NCBI RefSeq assembly: GCF_024741815.1
Contig: NZ_CP102951.1
Location: 4,788,001-4,852,000, forward strand
Reading direction: 5' to 3'
Source of the DNA: Pseudomonas sp. LS1212
Lineage (GTDB): Bacteria > Pseudomonadota > Gammaproteobacteria > Pseudomonadales > Pseudomonadaceae
Length of the DNA: 64,000 nt
This document shows positions 18,740-27,622 of this stretch, piece after piece. A model generated the notes under the pieces. That model had not been told where the DNA came from, made no database searches, and saw only the letters and a program-made list of their open reading frames with translations. Positions within the stretch are counted from its first letter, which is position 1; every line of letters starts with the position of its first letter. The translations under genes were made by a program, and so were the position numbers.

Positions 18740-19464
18740 TGGCGACTCTGAAAGCTCAGCATTTGGCCAAAAGCTACAAAAGCCGACAAGTCGTGCGCGA
18801 CGTCAGCCTGTCCATCGACAGCGGGCAGATCGTCGGCCTGCTCGGCCCCAACGGTGCCGGCAAGACCACCTGCTTCTACATGATCGTAGGCCTGGTCCTG
18901 GCCGATCAGGGCCGCGTCCTGATCGACGACCTGGATGTCAGCCATCAACCGATGCACGGCCGCGCCCGCGCCGGCATAGGCTATCTGCCCCAGGAAGCCT
19001 CGATCTTCCGCAAGCTGTCGGTGGCCGACAACATCATGGCCATCCTCGAGACCCGCAAGGAGCTCGACGGCGCCGGTCGTCGCAAGGAGCTGGAAAGCCT
19101 GCTGCAGGAGTTCCACATCAGCCACATCCGCGACAACCTCGGCATGAGCCTGTCCGGCGGTGAGCGTCGCCGCGTCGAGATCGCCCGCGCCCTGGCCACC
19201 GCGCCGAAATTCATTCTTCTCGATGAACCGTTCGCCGGTGTCGACCCGATTTCGGTTGGCGATATCAAGCAGATCATCCATCACCTCAAGGCCAAGGGTA
19301 TCGGTGTCCTGATCACCGACCACAACGTCCGCGAGACGCTGGATATCTGCGAAACCGCTTACATCGTCAACGATGGCCAACTGATTGCCGAAGGCGACGC
19401 AGAGACCATCCTGGCCAATGAGCTGGTGAAAGAGGTTTACCTCGGCCACGAGTTCCGCCTGTAA
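18739..19464 (+). CDS. lptB: LPS export ABC transporter ATP-binding protein LptB
   Basis: A 241-residue ABC ATPase that drives LPS extraction with LptF/LptG, encoded elsewhere. Walker A is GPNGAGKTT (residues 36-44). The Q-loop region is IGYLPQEASIFRKLSVADNIMAIL, the signature LSGGERRRVEIARAL, Walker B FILLDEPFAGVDP, and the H-loop LITDHNVRETL. These segments are near-invariant in LptB. The start overlaps the lptA stop by one base. A 181-base gap separates it from rpoN. Confidence 0.97.
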   Translation: MATLKAQHLAKSYKSRQVVRDVSLSIDSGQIVGLLGPNGAGKTTCFYMIVGLVLADQGRVLIDDLDVSHQPMHGRARAGIGYLPQEASIFRKLSVADNIMAILETRKELDGAGRRKELESLLQEFHISHIRDNLGMSLSGGERRRVEIARALATAPKFILLDEPFAGVDPISVGDIKQIIHHLKAKGIGVLITDHNVRETLDICETAYIVNDGQLIAEGDAETILANELVKEVYLGHEFRL

Positions 19465-19503
19465 GCACCGAGGTGTTAGGCGAATCGCCCGAGCGCTGGC
19501 AAT

Positions 19504-19518
19504 TGGCATATTTACTGC
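19504..19518 (+). promoter_or_regulatory. Possible sigma-54 (-24/-12) like element upstream of rpoN
   Basis: TGGCATATTTACTGC shows GG and GC separated by exactly 10 bases, as sigma-54 promoters require, but the -12 half reads CTGC instead of TTGC. It lies 128 bases before the rpoN ATG. A sigma-70-like TATAAT also occurs at 19563-19568. Confidence 0.25.
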
Positions 19519-19645
19519 CTTAATTGTTACAGCGCTCTAGGCAAACACTTCAGTTTCAGGCATATAATTTGCTTATGTTTGGCGCTTCGGTGCCCTGTAG
19601 TGGATGGCGCATGTGCGCCGGCGAATAAGGTGTTAAGCCCCTGCC

Positions 19646-21139
19646 ATGAAACCATCGCTCGTCTTAAGAATGGGCCAGCAACTGACGATGACACCGCAGT
19701 TGCAACAGGCCATCCGTCTGCTTCAGTTGTCGACCCTGGACCTCCAACAGGAAATCCAGGAAGCCCTGGAGTCCAATCCCATGCTCGAGCGCCAGGAAGA
19801 AGGCGACGACTTCGACAACAGCGATCCGCTGGCCGACAACGTCGAGCAGAAGACTACCCCCGAAATCCAGGAGCCCAGCTACCAGGAGTCCACCCCAACG
19901 GTAGACAACCTTGAGGAGGGCGAATGGAACGAACGCATTCCCAACGAACTGCCGGTCGACACCGCCTGGGAAGACATTTACCAGACCAGCGCCAGCAGCC
20001 TGCCCAGCAACGATGACGACGAGTGGGACTTCACCACCCGCACCTCCGCTGGCGAGAGCCTGCAAAGCCACCTGCTCTGGCAATTGAACCTGGCACCGAT
20101 GTCCGACACCGATCGGCTCATCGCCGTGACCCTGATCGACTGCATCAACAATCAGGGCTACCTGGACGAGACTCTCGAAGAGATCTGCGAGGCCTTCGAC
20201 CCGGAACTGGACGTCGAGCTCGACGAGATCGAAGCCGTCCTTCACCGCATCCAGCAATTCGAGCCGGCCGGAATCGGCGCCCGCAACCTGGGTGAATGCC
20301 TGCTGCTGCAACTGCGCCAGATGCATCCCAAGACGCCTTGGCTGGCCGAAGCCCAGCGCCTGGTCACCGACTACATCGATTTGCTCGGTAGCCGCGACTA
20401 CAGCCAGCTGATGCGCCGCATGAAGCTCAAGGAAGACGAGCTGCGCCAGGTCATCGAACTGGTCCAGAGCCTGAACCCGCGCCCAGGCTCGCAAATCGAG
20501 TCCACCGAACCCGAATACGTCGTACCGGACGTGATCGTGCGCAAGGACAACGAGCGCTGGCTGGTCGAGCTCAATCAAGAATCGGTACCGCGCCTGCGGG
20601 TCAATCCGCAATACGCAGGTTTCGTGCGCCGCGCCGACACCAGTGCCGACAACACCTTCATGCGCAACCAGCTGCAGGAAGCCCGCTGGTTTATCAAGAG
20701 CCTGCAGAGCCGCAATGAGACCCTGATGAAAGTGGCCACGCAAATCGTCGAGCATCAGCGGGGCTTCCTCGACTATGGCGACGAGGCCATGAAGCCGCTG
20801 GTGCTGCATGACATCGCGGAGGCCGTGGGCATGCACGAGTCGACCATTTCCCGTGTTACCACGCAGAAATACATGCATACCCCGCGTGGCATCTACGAGC
20901 TGAAATACTTTTTCTCAAGCCACGTCAGCACCTCCGAAGGCGGCGAATGCTCGTCCACGGCCATCCGGGCGATCATCAAAAAACTGGTTGCTGCGGAAAA
21001 TCAGAAAAAGCCATTGAGTGACAGCAAGATCGCTGGTTTACTGGAGGCACAAGGCATCCAGGTAGCCCGTCGAACCGTCGCCAAATACCGCGAGTCACTC
21101 GGCATCGCACCGTCGAGCGAACGCAAGCGATTGATGTAG
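19646..21139 (+). CDS. rpoN: RNA polymerase sigma-54 factor
   Basis: A 497-residue sigma-54, which directs transcription of nitrogen, motility and many catabolic genes together with AAA+ activators. Region I is the Gln/Leu-rich SLVLRMGQQLTMTPQLQQAI and onward (residues 4-50). An acidic region II spans about 50-130. The core-binding and DNA-binding domains follow, with the helix-turn-helix near HESTISRVTTQKYMHTPRG. The RpoN box, ARRTVAKYRE, sits at residues 474-483. The gene heads rpoN-hpf-ptsN-rapZ-npr, the usual gammaproteobacterial nitrogen-PTS cluster. Confidence 0.98.
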   Translation: MKPSLVLRMGQQLTMTPQLQQAIRLLQLSTLDLQQEIQEALESNPMLERQEEGDDFDNSDPLADNVEQKTTPEIQEPSYQESTPTVDNLEEGEWNERIPNELPVDTAWEDIYQTSASSLPSNDDDEWDFTTRTSAGESLQSHLLWQLNLAPMSDTDRLIAVTLIDCINNQGYLDETLEEICEAFDPELDVELDEIEAVLHRIQQFEPAGIGARNLGECLLLQLRQMHPKTPWLAEAQRLVTDYIDLLGSRDYSQLMRRMKLKEDELRQVIELVQSLNPRPGSQIESTEPEYVVPDVIVRKDNERWLVELNQESVPRLRVNPQYAGFVRRADTSADNTFMRNQLQEARWFIKSLQSRNETLMKVATQIVEHQRGFLDYGDEAMKPLVLHDIAEAVGMHESTISRVTTQKYMHTPRGIYELKYFFSSHVSTSEGGECSSTAIRAIIKKLVAAENQKKPLSDSKIAGLLEAQGIQVARRTVAKYRESLGIAPSSERKRLM

Positions 21140-21179
21140 TCGACTGGCAGGTCCCTGAGATGCGCCACAGCGTTCCAGT

Positions 21180-21198
21180 GGCAGGCAACAGGCCTGCC
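21180..21198 (+). other. Stem-loop between rpoN and hpf
   Basis: GGCAGGC(AACAG)GCCTGCC followed by TCTTT, 41 bases after the rpoN stop and 32 before the hpf start. It could be a weak terminator or an mRNA-processing/stability element. Confidence 0.5.
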
Positions 21199-21229
21199 TC
21201 TTTATGCAATGGCAATAAGGAGAAGCGGT

Positions 21230-21538
21230 ATGCAAGTCAACATCAGTGGACATCAACTGGTTGTGACCGATCCCTTGCGCGATTACATCGGCGAAAAACT
21301 CGACCGATTGGAGCGCCATTTCGACAAGATCACCAATGTGCAGGTCATCATGGAGGTCGAGAAGCTGAAACAGAAAATCGAGGCCACCCTGCGCATTCCC
21401 GGCGGTGAAGTCGTCGCCAATGCGGAACATGACGACATGTATGCAGCAATCGACCTGCTCACCGACAAGCTCGACCGCCAACTAAAAAAACACAAGGAAA
21501 AACAGCAGAGCCTTTTGCAAGGTGCGACTGCTCGCTGA
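21230..21538 (+). CDS. hpf: Ribosome hibernation promoting factor, short form
   Basis: A 102-residue HPF/YfiA family protein that binds the 30S subunit and helps form inactive ribosome dimers in stationary phase. MQVNISGHQLVVTDPLRDYIGEKL and the central helix ERHFDKITNVQVIMEVEKLKQKIEAT are typical. The second helix is DDMYAAIDLLTDKLDRQLKKHKEK. It lacks the C-terminal dimerisation domain of long HPF, so it is the short gammaproteobacterial type. The start at 21230 has AAGGAG upstream. Confidence 0.96.
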   Translation: MQVNISGHQLVVTDPLRDYIGEKLDRLERHFDKITNVQVIMEVEKLKQKIEATLRIPGGEVVANAEHDDMYAAIDLLTDKLDRQLKKHKEKQQSLLQGATAR

Positions 21539-21550
21539 TACCCCCCACCC

Positions 21551-22015
21551 ATGATTCGACTTGAAAACATCCTGACCCCCGGCCGTTCACTCGTGAACGT
21601 GCCGGGCGGCAGTAAAAAACGCGTACTCGAACAAATTGCCAACTTGATCCACCGGGAAGTCCCGGATCTGGAGATGCAAGATGTCTACGAGAGCCTGATC
21701 GCCCGTGAAAAACTGGGCTCTACCGGCTTTGGCAATGGCATCGCCATTCCCCACTGCCGACTCCATGGCTGTACCTCACCGATCAGCGCCCTGCTACACC
21801 TGGACGCCCCGGTAGATTTCGACGCCATCGATGGTGCACCAGTCGACCTGCTGTTCGTCCTGCTGGTCCCGGAAGCTGCCACCGATGCGCACCTGGAGCT
21901 GCTACGCCAGATCGCCAGCATGCTCGACCGAAAGGAAGTACGCGACAGACTGCGCTCGGCAGCGAGCAACGAAGAGCTGTATAAAGTCGTAACGGAAGTA
22001 CAGAGCGGTCAATAA
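21551..22015 (+). CDS. ptsN: Nitrogen-PTS regulatory EIIA protein
   Basis: A 154-residue EIIA-Ntr protein, the final phosphate acceptor of the PtsP-NPr-PtsN phosphorelay that regulates carbon, nitrogen and potassium functions. The phosphorylated residue is His68 in GFGNGIAIPHCRLHG. ISALLHLDAPVDFDAIDGAPVDLLFVLLVP is the second family block. It lies 12 bases after hpf and 2 before rapZ, so this is one operon. The first relay enzyme, PtsP, is not in this window. Confidence 0.96.
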   Translation: MIRLENILTPGRSLVNVPGGSKKRVLEQIANLIHREVPDLEMQDVYESLIAREKLGSTGFGNGIAIPHCRLHGCTSPISALLHLDAPVDFDAIDGAPVDLLFVLLVPEAATDAHLELLRQIASMLDRKEVRDRLRSAASNEELYKVVTEVQSGQ

Positions 22016-22017
22016 CC

Positions 22018-22872
22018 ATGCGTTTGATCATCGTCAGCGGTCGTTCCGGCTCAGGTAAAAGCACTGCCCTCGCGGTACTGGAGGACAGCGGCTTCTATTG
22101 CATTGACAACCTGCCTGCCGGACTGCTACCCGAGCTTGCAGAAAGCGCCCTGATCAATACCGAGCTGTTGCAACCGCTGGTGGCCGTGTCGATCGACGCA
22201 CGTAACCTGCCCAGCCATCTGTCGCGCTTCCCGCAGTTGCTCGAAGAAGCGCGCAGCCGGCATATCCAGTGCGACGTCCTGTACCTGGATGCCGATGAAG
22301 AAACCCTGCTCAAGCGCTTCTCCGAGACCCGTCGACGTCATCCGCTGAGCAACCCCAATCGCTCCCTCGCCGAAGCCATTCGCGTTGAAAGCGACCTGCT
22401 TGGGCCAATCGCGGATCTGGCCGACCTCAAGATCAACACGACCAACCTGAACCTGTATCAACTGCGCGACACCATCAAGCTACGCCTGCTCAATACCCCC
22501 GAGCCAGGCACGGCGTTCCTGGTCGAGTCATTCGGGTTCAAGCGCGGGATGCCGGTCGATGCCGACCTGGTCTTCGATGTGCGTTGCCTGCCCAACCCCT
22601 ATTGGAAGCCGGAGTTGCGTGATCAGTCCGGCCTCGACCAGCCGGTTGCCGATTACCTGGCGGCCCAGCCGGATGTCGAAGAGATGTATCAAGATATCTC
22701 CAGTTACCTGCTCAAATGGCTACCCCGCTTTGCTGCAAGCAACCGTGCGTATGTCACCATTGCCATTGGCTGCACCGGTGGGCACCACCGTTCCGTCTAC
22801 CTGACCGAACGTCTGGGTCAGGCGCTGCAGCAATCGCTCAAGAATGTTCAGGTTCGCCACCGCGACCTTTAG
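22018..22872 (+). CDS. rapZ: RNase adapter protein RapZ
   Basis: A 284-residue nucleotide-binding protein (YvcJ/YhbJ family). In E. coli RapZ binds the sRNA GlmZ and directs RNase E to it, controlling GlcN6P synthase. Walker A is GRSGSGKST (residues 8-16). VLEDSGFYCIDNLP and the C-terminal AIGCTGGHHRSVYLTERL are the family signatures. The RNA-targeting role is from enterobacteria; whether a GlmZ-like RNA exists here cannot be seen. It starts 2 bases after ptsN. Confidence 0.95.
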   Translation: MRLIIVSGRSGSGKSTALAVLEDSGFYCIDNLPAGLLPELAESALINTELLQPLVAVSIDARNLPSHLSRFPQLLEEARSRHIQCDVLYLDADEETLLKRFSETRRRHPLSNPNRSLAEAIRVESDLLGPIADLADLKINTTNLNLYQLRDTIKLRLLNTPEPGTAFLVESFGFKRGMPVDADLVFDVRCLPNPYWKPELRDQSGLDQPVADYLAAQPDVEEMYQDISSYLLKWLPRFAASNRAYVTIAIGCTGGHHRSVYLTERLGQALQQSLKNVQVRHRDL

Positions 22873-22893
22873 CCCAAAGGATTCCTTCCCGCG

Positions 22894-23166
22894 ATGCCCG
22901 CTCTTGAAATCGAAATCATCAACAAGCTTGGCTTGCATGCACGAGCGGCTGCAAAGTTCGTCGGCGTTGCTGGCAGGTATCCCTGCCAGATAAGAGCCGG
23001 GCGCACTCGCGAATCCATGGTCGACGGCAAAAGCATAATGGCCGTGATGATGCTGGCCGCCGGCAAAGGCACCCGAGTTCATCTGCATGCCGAAGGGGAC
23101 CAGGAGCAAGAGGCGCTGGACGCCCTTGTAGCGCTGATCAACAACTACTTTGACGAAGGCGAATAG
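22894..23166 (+). CDS. npr: HPr-like phosphocarrier protein NPr
   Basis: A 90-residue HPr-family protein that relays phosphate from PtsP to PtsN. The active histidine is His15 in INKLGLHARAAAKF, and the regulatory-serine region is DGKSIMAVMMLAAGKG (Ser47). The ptsN-rapZ-npr order identifies it as NPr rather than sugar-PTS HPr. It is last in the rpoN cluster and is followed by a strong terminator. Confidence 0.95.
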   Translation: MPALEIEIINKLGLHARAAAKFVGVAGRYPCQIRAGRTRESMVDGKSIMAVMMLAAGKGTRVHLHAEGDQEQEALDALVALINNYFDEGE

Positions 23167-23236
23167 GCCGCAGGAAATAGATCACGCAACCTGCATCCAG
23201 CGAGAAAGTGATATTTGAATTGAAATAGACGCAAAC

Positions 23237-23272
23237 AAAAAAGGCGTGCCGCCCGAGCGACACGCCTTTTTT
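23237..23272. terminator. Bidirectional terminator between npr and pmbA
   Basis: AAAAAAGGCGTG and CACGCCTTTTTT enclose a 12-base loop. The A and T runs on both sides serve both converging genes. Confidence 0.92.
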
Positions 23273-23284
23273 GATATACGTTTT

Positions 23285-24631
23285 CTAGCTGCCGGCTATC
23301 GTCATCCGTTCGATCAACACCGAACCTGTATGAATATTGCTACGGGTTTCAAGATCATTACCGATTGCGACAATTTGTTGGAACATGTCTTTCATATTGC
23401 CGGCGATCGTCACCTCCTGAACCGCGAACTGGATTTCGCCATTTTCGACCCAGAAGCCCGCCGCACCGCGTGAATAATCGCCCGTGACCATGTTCAGGCC
23501 TTGCCCCATCAACTCGGTTACCAGCAAGCCTCGGCCCATCCTGCGAAGTAGTGCCGCCTGGTCCTCGATGCCGTGGGTGACGAACACATTGTGCACGCCA
23601 CCGGCGTTGGCGGTGCTTGGCAACCCAAGCTTGCGACCCGAATAGGTGCCCAACACATACGACACCAGCTGGCCATTCTCGATGAAAGGTTTGGCATAGG
23701 TCGCCAAACCATCGCCATCGAACGCCGAGCTGCCCAATGCGCGCTGCAAATGCGGGCGCTCATCGAGGGTCAGCCACTCGGGAAACAAGCGTTGCCCCAT
23801 CGTCCCCTCAAGGAAGGACGACTTGCGGTACAGGTTGCCCCCCGAGATCGCCGAAAGGAAACTGCCGAACAAGCCTCCGGCCAACTCCGCCGAGAACAGC
23901 ACGGGCACCTCGCAGGTTGGCACCGGTCGTGCGCCAAGCCTGCTGGCGGCACGTTGCGCAGCTCGCACACCGATGCTGACGGGGTCGGCCAGCAACTCGC
24001 CCTGGCGATTGACGTCATACCAGTAATCGCGCTGCATCTGCCCATCGCCTTCGGCGATCATCACGCAGCTGAGGCTGTGGCGGGTCGAGGCGTAGCCACC
24101 GACAAAGCCGTGGCTGTTGCCATAGACGCGGCAACCCTGGTGGGTATTGAGGGTCGTGCCATCGGCATTCTTGATCCGCGAATCGGCCGCAAACGCCGCG
24201 GCTTCGCACGCCAGGGCTTTCTCGATAGCCTGCTCGGGGGTGATATCCCAGGCGTGGTACAGGTCGAAATCCGGCAGGTCTCGCGCCATCAGGGCGGGGT
24301 CGGCCAGGCCCGAACACTCGTCTTCGGAGGTATGTTTGGCGATCGCCAGGGCGGCTGCGACCGTCTCGCGAATGGCATCGCTACCACTGGCTGACGTGCT
24401 GGCCGAACCTTTGCGCTGCCCCACATACAAGGTGATACCGAAACCCTGGTCACGATTGAACTCGACGGTCTCCACCTCACGCTGGCGAACCGTGGTCGAC
24501 AGGCCTTGCTCCAGCGACACCGCCACTTCACAGGCGCTGGCGCCCTGACGCTTGGCCTCGGCGATAATCTGCTCGACCTGCTCCTGCAGTGCAGGCAAGG
24601 CCTGCGGACCGACGCTTTGGACTGCGCTCAT
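23285..24631 (-). CDS. pmbA: Metalloprotease-associated protein PmbA/TldE
   Basis: A 448-residue TldE-type subunit of the TldD/TldE protease, which trims peptides such as microcin B17 and modified RiPP precursors and degrades CcdA in E. coli. Family blocks: EVETVEFNRDQGFGITLYVGQRKGSAS, GNSHGFVGGYAS, and the C-terminal GLLVTELMGQGLNMVTGDYSRGAAGFWVENGEI. It lacks the HEXXH metal site, as expected for TldE. I start at ATG 24631 behind GGAGAAAACT; an upstream in-frame GTG at 24643 precedes that site. Its partner tldD lies across darP. Confidence 0.95.
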   Translation of the reverse strand: MSAVQSVGPQALPALQEQVEQIIAEAKRQGASACEVAVSLEQGLSTTVRQREVETVEFNRDQGFGITLYVGQRKGSASTSASGSDAIRETVAAALAIAKHTSEDECSGLADPALMARDLPDFDLYHAWDITPEQAIEKALACEAAAFAADSRIKNADGTTLNTHQGCRVYGNSHGFVGGYASTRHSLSCVMIAEGDGQMQRDYWYDVNRQGELLADPVSIGVRAAQRAASRLGARPVPTCEVPVLFSAELAGGLFGSFLSAISGGNLYRKSSFLEGTMGQRLFPEWLTLDERPHLQRALGSSAFDGDGLATYAKPFIENGQLVSYVLGTYSGRKLGLPSTANAGGVHNVFVTHGIEDQAALLRRMGRGLLVTELMGQGLNMVTGDYSRGAAGFWVENGEIQFAVQEVTIAGNMKDMFQQIVAIGNDLETRSNIHTGSVLIERMTIAGS

Positions 24632-24738
24632 AGTTTTCTCCACTGAAAATCTGCTTTGTGCAGGAACAACCTGCGACAGGGCCGGACAAGCAGCCCCTGA
24701 CTGGTTATCATGGCGGCGTTTATTAGCGGACTGCCCCC

Positions 24739-25263
24739 ATGGTTGATTCTTACGACGACTCCCTCGACGAGGGCGAAAAAAGCAAATCCCAGGTCAAACG
24801 CGAGCTGCATGCTCTGGTTGACCTTGGCGAGCGCCTTACGACACTCAAGCCTGACTTGGTGGCAAAACTGCCGTTGACCGACGCCTTGCGCCGGGCGCTG
24901 GCCGATGCGCCCAAGCACACCGCGAATATCGCGCGTAAACGGCACATCCAGTTCATCGGCAAATTGATGCGCGATCAGGACACCGACGCCATTCTGGTGT
25001 TGCTTGATCAACTCGATGCCTCCACAAGGCAGTACAACGAACGCTTCCATGGCCTGGAACGCTGGCGTGATCGTTTGATCAACGGCGCCGACGACGTTCT
25101 GGAAAAATTTGTCGGCGAATACCCGCAAGCGGACCGTCAGCAACTGCGCTCCTTGATCCGTCAGGCCCAGCACGAGCTTGCGCATAACAAGCCACCTGCC
25201 TCGAGCCGCAAAATCTTCAAGTACATCCGCGAGCTGGACGAGACCCAACGCGGTCTGCGTTAG
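24739..25263 (+). CDS. darP: Ribosome biogenesis factor DarP/YjgA
   Basis: A 174-residue helical, strongly charged protein of the YjgA (DUF615) family, which associates with 50S precursors. Family blocks are SKSQVKRELHALVDLGERL, RALADAPKHTANIARKRHIQFIGKLMRDQD and the C-terminal PASSRKIFKYIRELDE. It is the only plus-strand gene between pmbA and tldD, an arrangement kept in P. aeruginosa, and diverges from pmbA. A 14-bp perfect hairpin follows its stop. Confidence 0.93.
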   Translation: MVDSYDDSLDEGEKSKSQVKRELHALVDLGERLTTLKPDLVAKLPLTDALRRALADAPKHTANIARKRHIQFIGKLMRDQDTDAILVLLDQLDASTRQYNERFHGLERWRDRLINGADDVLEKFVGEYPQADRQQLRSLIRQAQHELAHNKPPASSRKIFKYIRELDETQRGLR

Positions 25264-25269
25264 TCGCAC

Positions 25270-25303
25270 GCCTCGGGTTGGGCCGTACAGCCCAACCCGA
25301 GGC
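25270..25303. terminator. Hairpin between convergent darP and tldD
   Basis: A perfect 14-bp stem (GCCTCGGGTTGGGC and its complement) with the 6-base loop CGTACA, 6 bases after the darP stop. No T run follows, so it may end transcription only in part. Confidence 0.65.
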
Positions 25304-25312
25304 TGCAGCTTA

Positions 25313-26755
25313 TCAGGCGCCCGTGCCACCGACGGTCATCGCATCGATCCTCAAGGTCGGCTGGCCAACCCCTACCGGGACCGACTGGCCGTCCTTGCCG
25401 CAGGTGCCCACACCACTGTCGAGCGACAGATCGTTACCGACCATCGACACCCGGCTCATGGCTTCAGGGCCATTGCCGATCAGGGTTGCCCCCTTGACTG
25501 GCGCGGTGATCTTGCCGTCTTCGATCAGGTAGGCCTCGCTGGTGGAGAACACGAATTTGCCACTGGTGATATCGACCTGACCACCGCCGAGGTTGGCGCA
25601 ATAGATGCCTTTCTTCACCGATGCAATGATTTCCGCCGGATCGCTTTCGCCAGCCAGCATGTAGGTATTGGTCATGCGCGGCATCGGCAGGTGCGCGTAG
25701 GATTCACGCCGACCGTTACCGGTACAGGCCTGGCCCATCAGTCGCGCATTGAGCTTGTCCTGCATATAACCCTTGAGCACGCCGTTCTCGATCAGCGTGG
25801 TGCACTCGGTCGGCGTACCTTCGTCATCGACGCTCAGCGAGCCGCGCCGGCCGGCCAGGGTGCCGTCATCGACGATGGTACACAGCCTGGAAGCAACCAA
25901 CTCGCCCATGCGCCCACTGAAGGCCGAGGCGCCCTTGCGGTTGAAATCGCCTTCCAGGCCGTGGCCGACCGCTTCGTGCAACAAGACCCCGGACCATCCG
26001 GAGCCCAGCACCACCGGCAAAGTACCGGCCGGCGCCGGAATGGCTTCGAGGTTGACCAGCGCCTGGCGCAACGCCTCGCGGGCATAGCCCATGGCACGGT
26101 CATCGTTGAGGAAATAGCGGTAGTCGGTACGGCCGCCACCACCATGCCCTCCGCGCTCGCGGCGACCATTGTGCTCGACGATCACGCTGACATTGAATCG
26201 CACCAGGGGACGTACATCGGCCGCCAGGCTGCCATCGGCCGCAGCAATCAGGATGCGCTCCCAGACCCCGGCCATGCTCACCGTGACCTGCTGGATACGC
26301 GGATCCAGGGCGCGGGTAGCGGTATCGATGCGCTTCAACAGCTCGACCTTTTCCGCTCGACTGATGACCTCAAGCGGGTTGTCCGGGCCATACAAACGCG
26401 TCACATCCGGGCTGCTGAAGACTTGTACCCGGCCATTCTGCCCGGCGCGGGAGATCGAACGTGCCGCCCGAGCGGCTTGTTGCAACGCATCCAGGGTGAT
26501 GGCATTGCTGTAGGCAAAACCCGTCTTCTCGGCGGATTGGGCGCGTACGCCGACGCCTTGATCGAGATTGAAACTGCCTTCCTTGACGATGCCGTCTTCC
26601 AGCGCCCAGGACTCGGAAATCTGCCCCTGAAAGTACAAGTCGGCTGCATCGATGCCCGGCCCGGCCAGTTCACCCAGCACCGACTGCAGGCCTTCGATGG
26701 TCAGGCCACCAGGCGCTAGCAGGTGTTCGCTGACAGTGGATAACAACTCGCTCAT
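25313..26755 (-). CDS. tldD: Metalloprotease TldD
   Basis: A 480-residue catalytic subunit of the TldD/TldE protease. The zinc motif is HEAVGH (His260, Glu261, His264) in SGVLLHEAVGHGLEGDFN. Further family blocks are YFQGQISESWALEDGIVKEG and the C-terminal GNGPEAMSRVSMVGNDLSLDSGVGTCGKDGQSVPVGVGQP. I start at ATG 26755 (MSELLSTVSEHLL); in-frame sequence further up lies inside the amidase gene. It starts 2 bases after the amidase stop. Confidence 0.96.
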   Translation of the reverse strand: MSELLSTVSEHLLAPGGLTIEGLQSVLGELAGPGIDAADLYFQGQISESWALEDGIVKEGSFNLDQGVGVRAQSAEKTGFAYSNAITLDALQQAARAARSISRAGQNGRVQVFSSPDVTRLYGPDNPLEVISRAEKVELLKRIDTATRALDPRIQQVTVSMAGVWERILIAAADGSLAADVRPLVRFNVSVIVEHNGRRERGGHGGGGRTDYRYFLNDDRAMGYAREALRQALVNLEAIPAPAGTLPVVLGSGWSGVLLHEAVGHGLEGDFNRKGASAFSGRMGELVASRLCTIVDDGTLAGRRGSLSVDDEGTPTECTTLIENGVLKGYMQDKLNARLMGQACTGNGRRESYAHLPMPRMTNTYMLAGESDPAEIIASVKKGIYCANLGGGQVDITSGKFVFSTSEAYLIEDGKITAPVKGATLIGNGPEAMSRVSMVGNDLSLDSGVGTCGKDGQSVPVGVGQPTLRIDAMTVGGTGA

Positions 26756-26757
26756 AG

Positions 26758-27609
26758 TCACTCCGAGGTATGCGCAGGCCGCAACGCGCCCTGCGAGAAA
26801 AAGCGCCGGTGACTGGACACCGGCATCCGCGCCCGGATGGACGCCTGTTCGCTGCTGTCGCGCTCGGCCAGCAGCACGGCTGGGCCCTGATCCTGTTCGG
26901 CCAGGATACGCCCCCAGGGATCCACAATGGCCGCATGCCCGAAGGTTTCGCGCGGCCCGGGATGAACGCCGCCCTGGGCAGCCGCCAGGATATAACACTG
27001 GGTCTCGATGGCCCTGGCGCGAATCAGGACTTCCCAATGCGCCGCACCGGTGACTGCGGTAAACGCCGCCGGCGCCGTGATCAGTTCCGCCCCGGCCTCG
27101 CGCAGCGCGCTGTACAGCTCCGGGAAACGCAGGTCATAACAGACCGTCAGGCCCACTCGCCCGACCGGCGTATCGGCAACCACGACATTATGACCATGGG
27201 CATAGTCATCGGACTCACGATAACGCCCACGATTATCGGCCACATCCACATCGAACAGATGCAGTTTATCGTAGCGCGCAATCTGCTCACCGAGGTCATC
27301 GACCAGCAGCGAGCAGGCATGTGACTTGGCGTCGGGCTGGTCGGCCGGCGGCAAGGGCACAGTGCCGGCCACTATCCATAACTTGAGGTCGCGCGCCGTC
27401 TGTTTCAACCAGGGCAGGATCGGTCCCTGGCCCAGCGCTTCGGCCCGGCCGATAGCCGCACTGTCGCTTCGGCCCATGGCTGCGAAGTTTTCCGGCAGCA
27501 CCGCCAGCTGCGCCCCGCCTTCGGCTGCCCGCTCGAGCAAACTGCGAGCCTGCTCCAGGTTGGCCAGGACATCACTCTGGCTGACCATTTGAATCACCGC
27601 TAACGACAT
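26758..27609 (-). CDS. Carbon-nitrogen hydrolase (nitrilase superfamily)
   Basis: A 283-residue nitrilase-superfamily enzyme. The Glu-Lys-Cys triad is Glu40 (LAVLPENFAAMG), Lys115 (RYDKLHLFDV) and Cys157 (GLTVCYDLRFPELY). FDVDVADNRGRYRESD and the Cys segment resemble Nit1/deaminated-glutathione amidase proteins, so repair of deaminated glutathione is plausible but unproven. I start at ATG 27609 (MSLAVIQM), the family N-terminus. It sits between yhdP and tldD with gaps of 13 and 2 bases, in one transcript. Confidence 0.9.
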   Translation of the reverse strand: MSLAVIQMVSQSDVLANLEQARSLLERAAEGGAQLAVLPENFAAMGRSDSAAIGRAEALGQGPILPWLKQTARDLKLWIVAGTVPLPPADQPDAKSHACSLLVDDLGEQIARYDKLHLFDVDVADNRGRYRESDDYAHGHNVVVADTPVGRVGLTVCYDLRFPELYSALREAGAELITAPAAFTAVTGAAHWEVLIRARAIETQCYILAAAQGGVHPGPRETFGHAAIVDPWGRILAEQDQGPAVLLAERDSSEQASIRARMPVSSHRRFFSQGALRPAHTSE

Positions 27610-27622
27610 GCTGGACTCCGGC

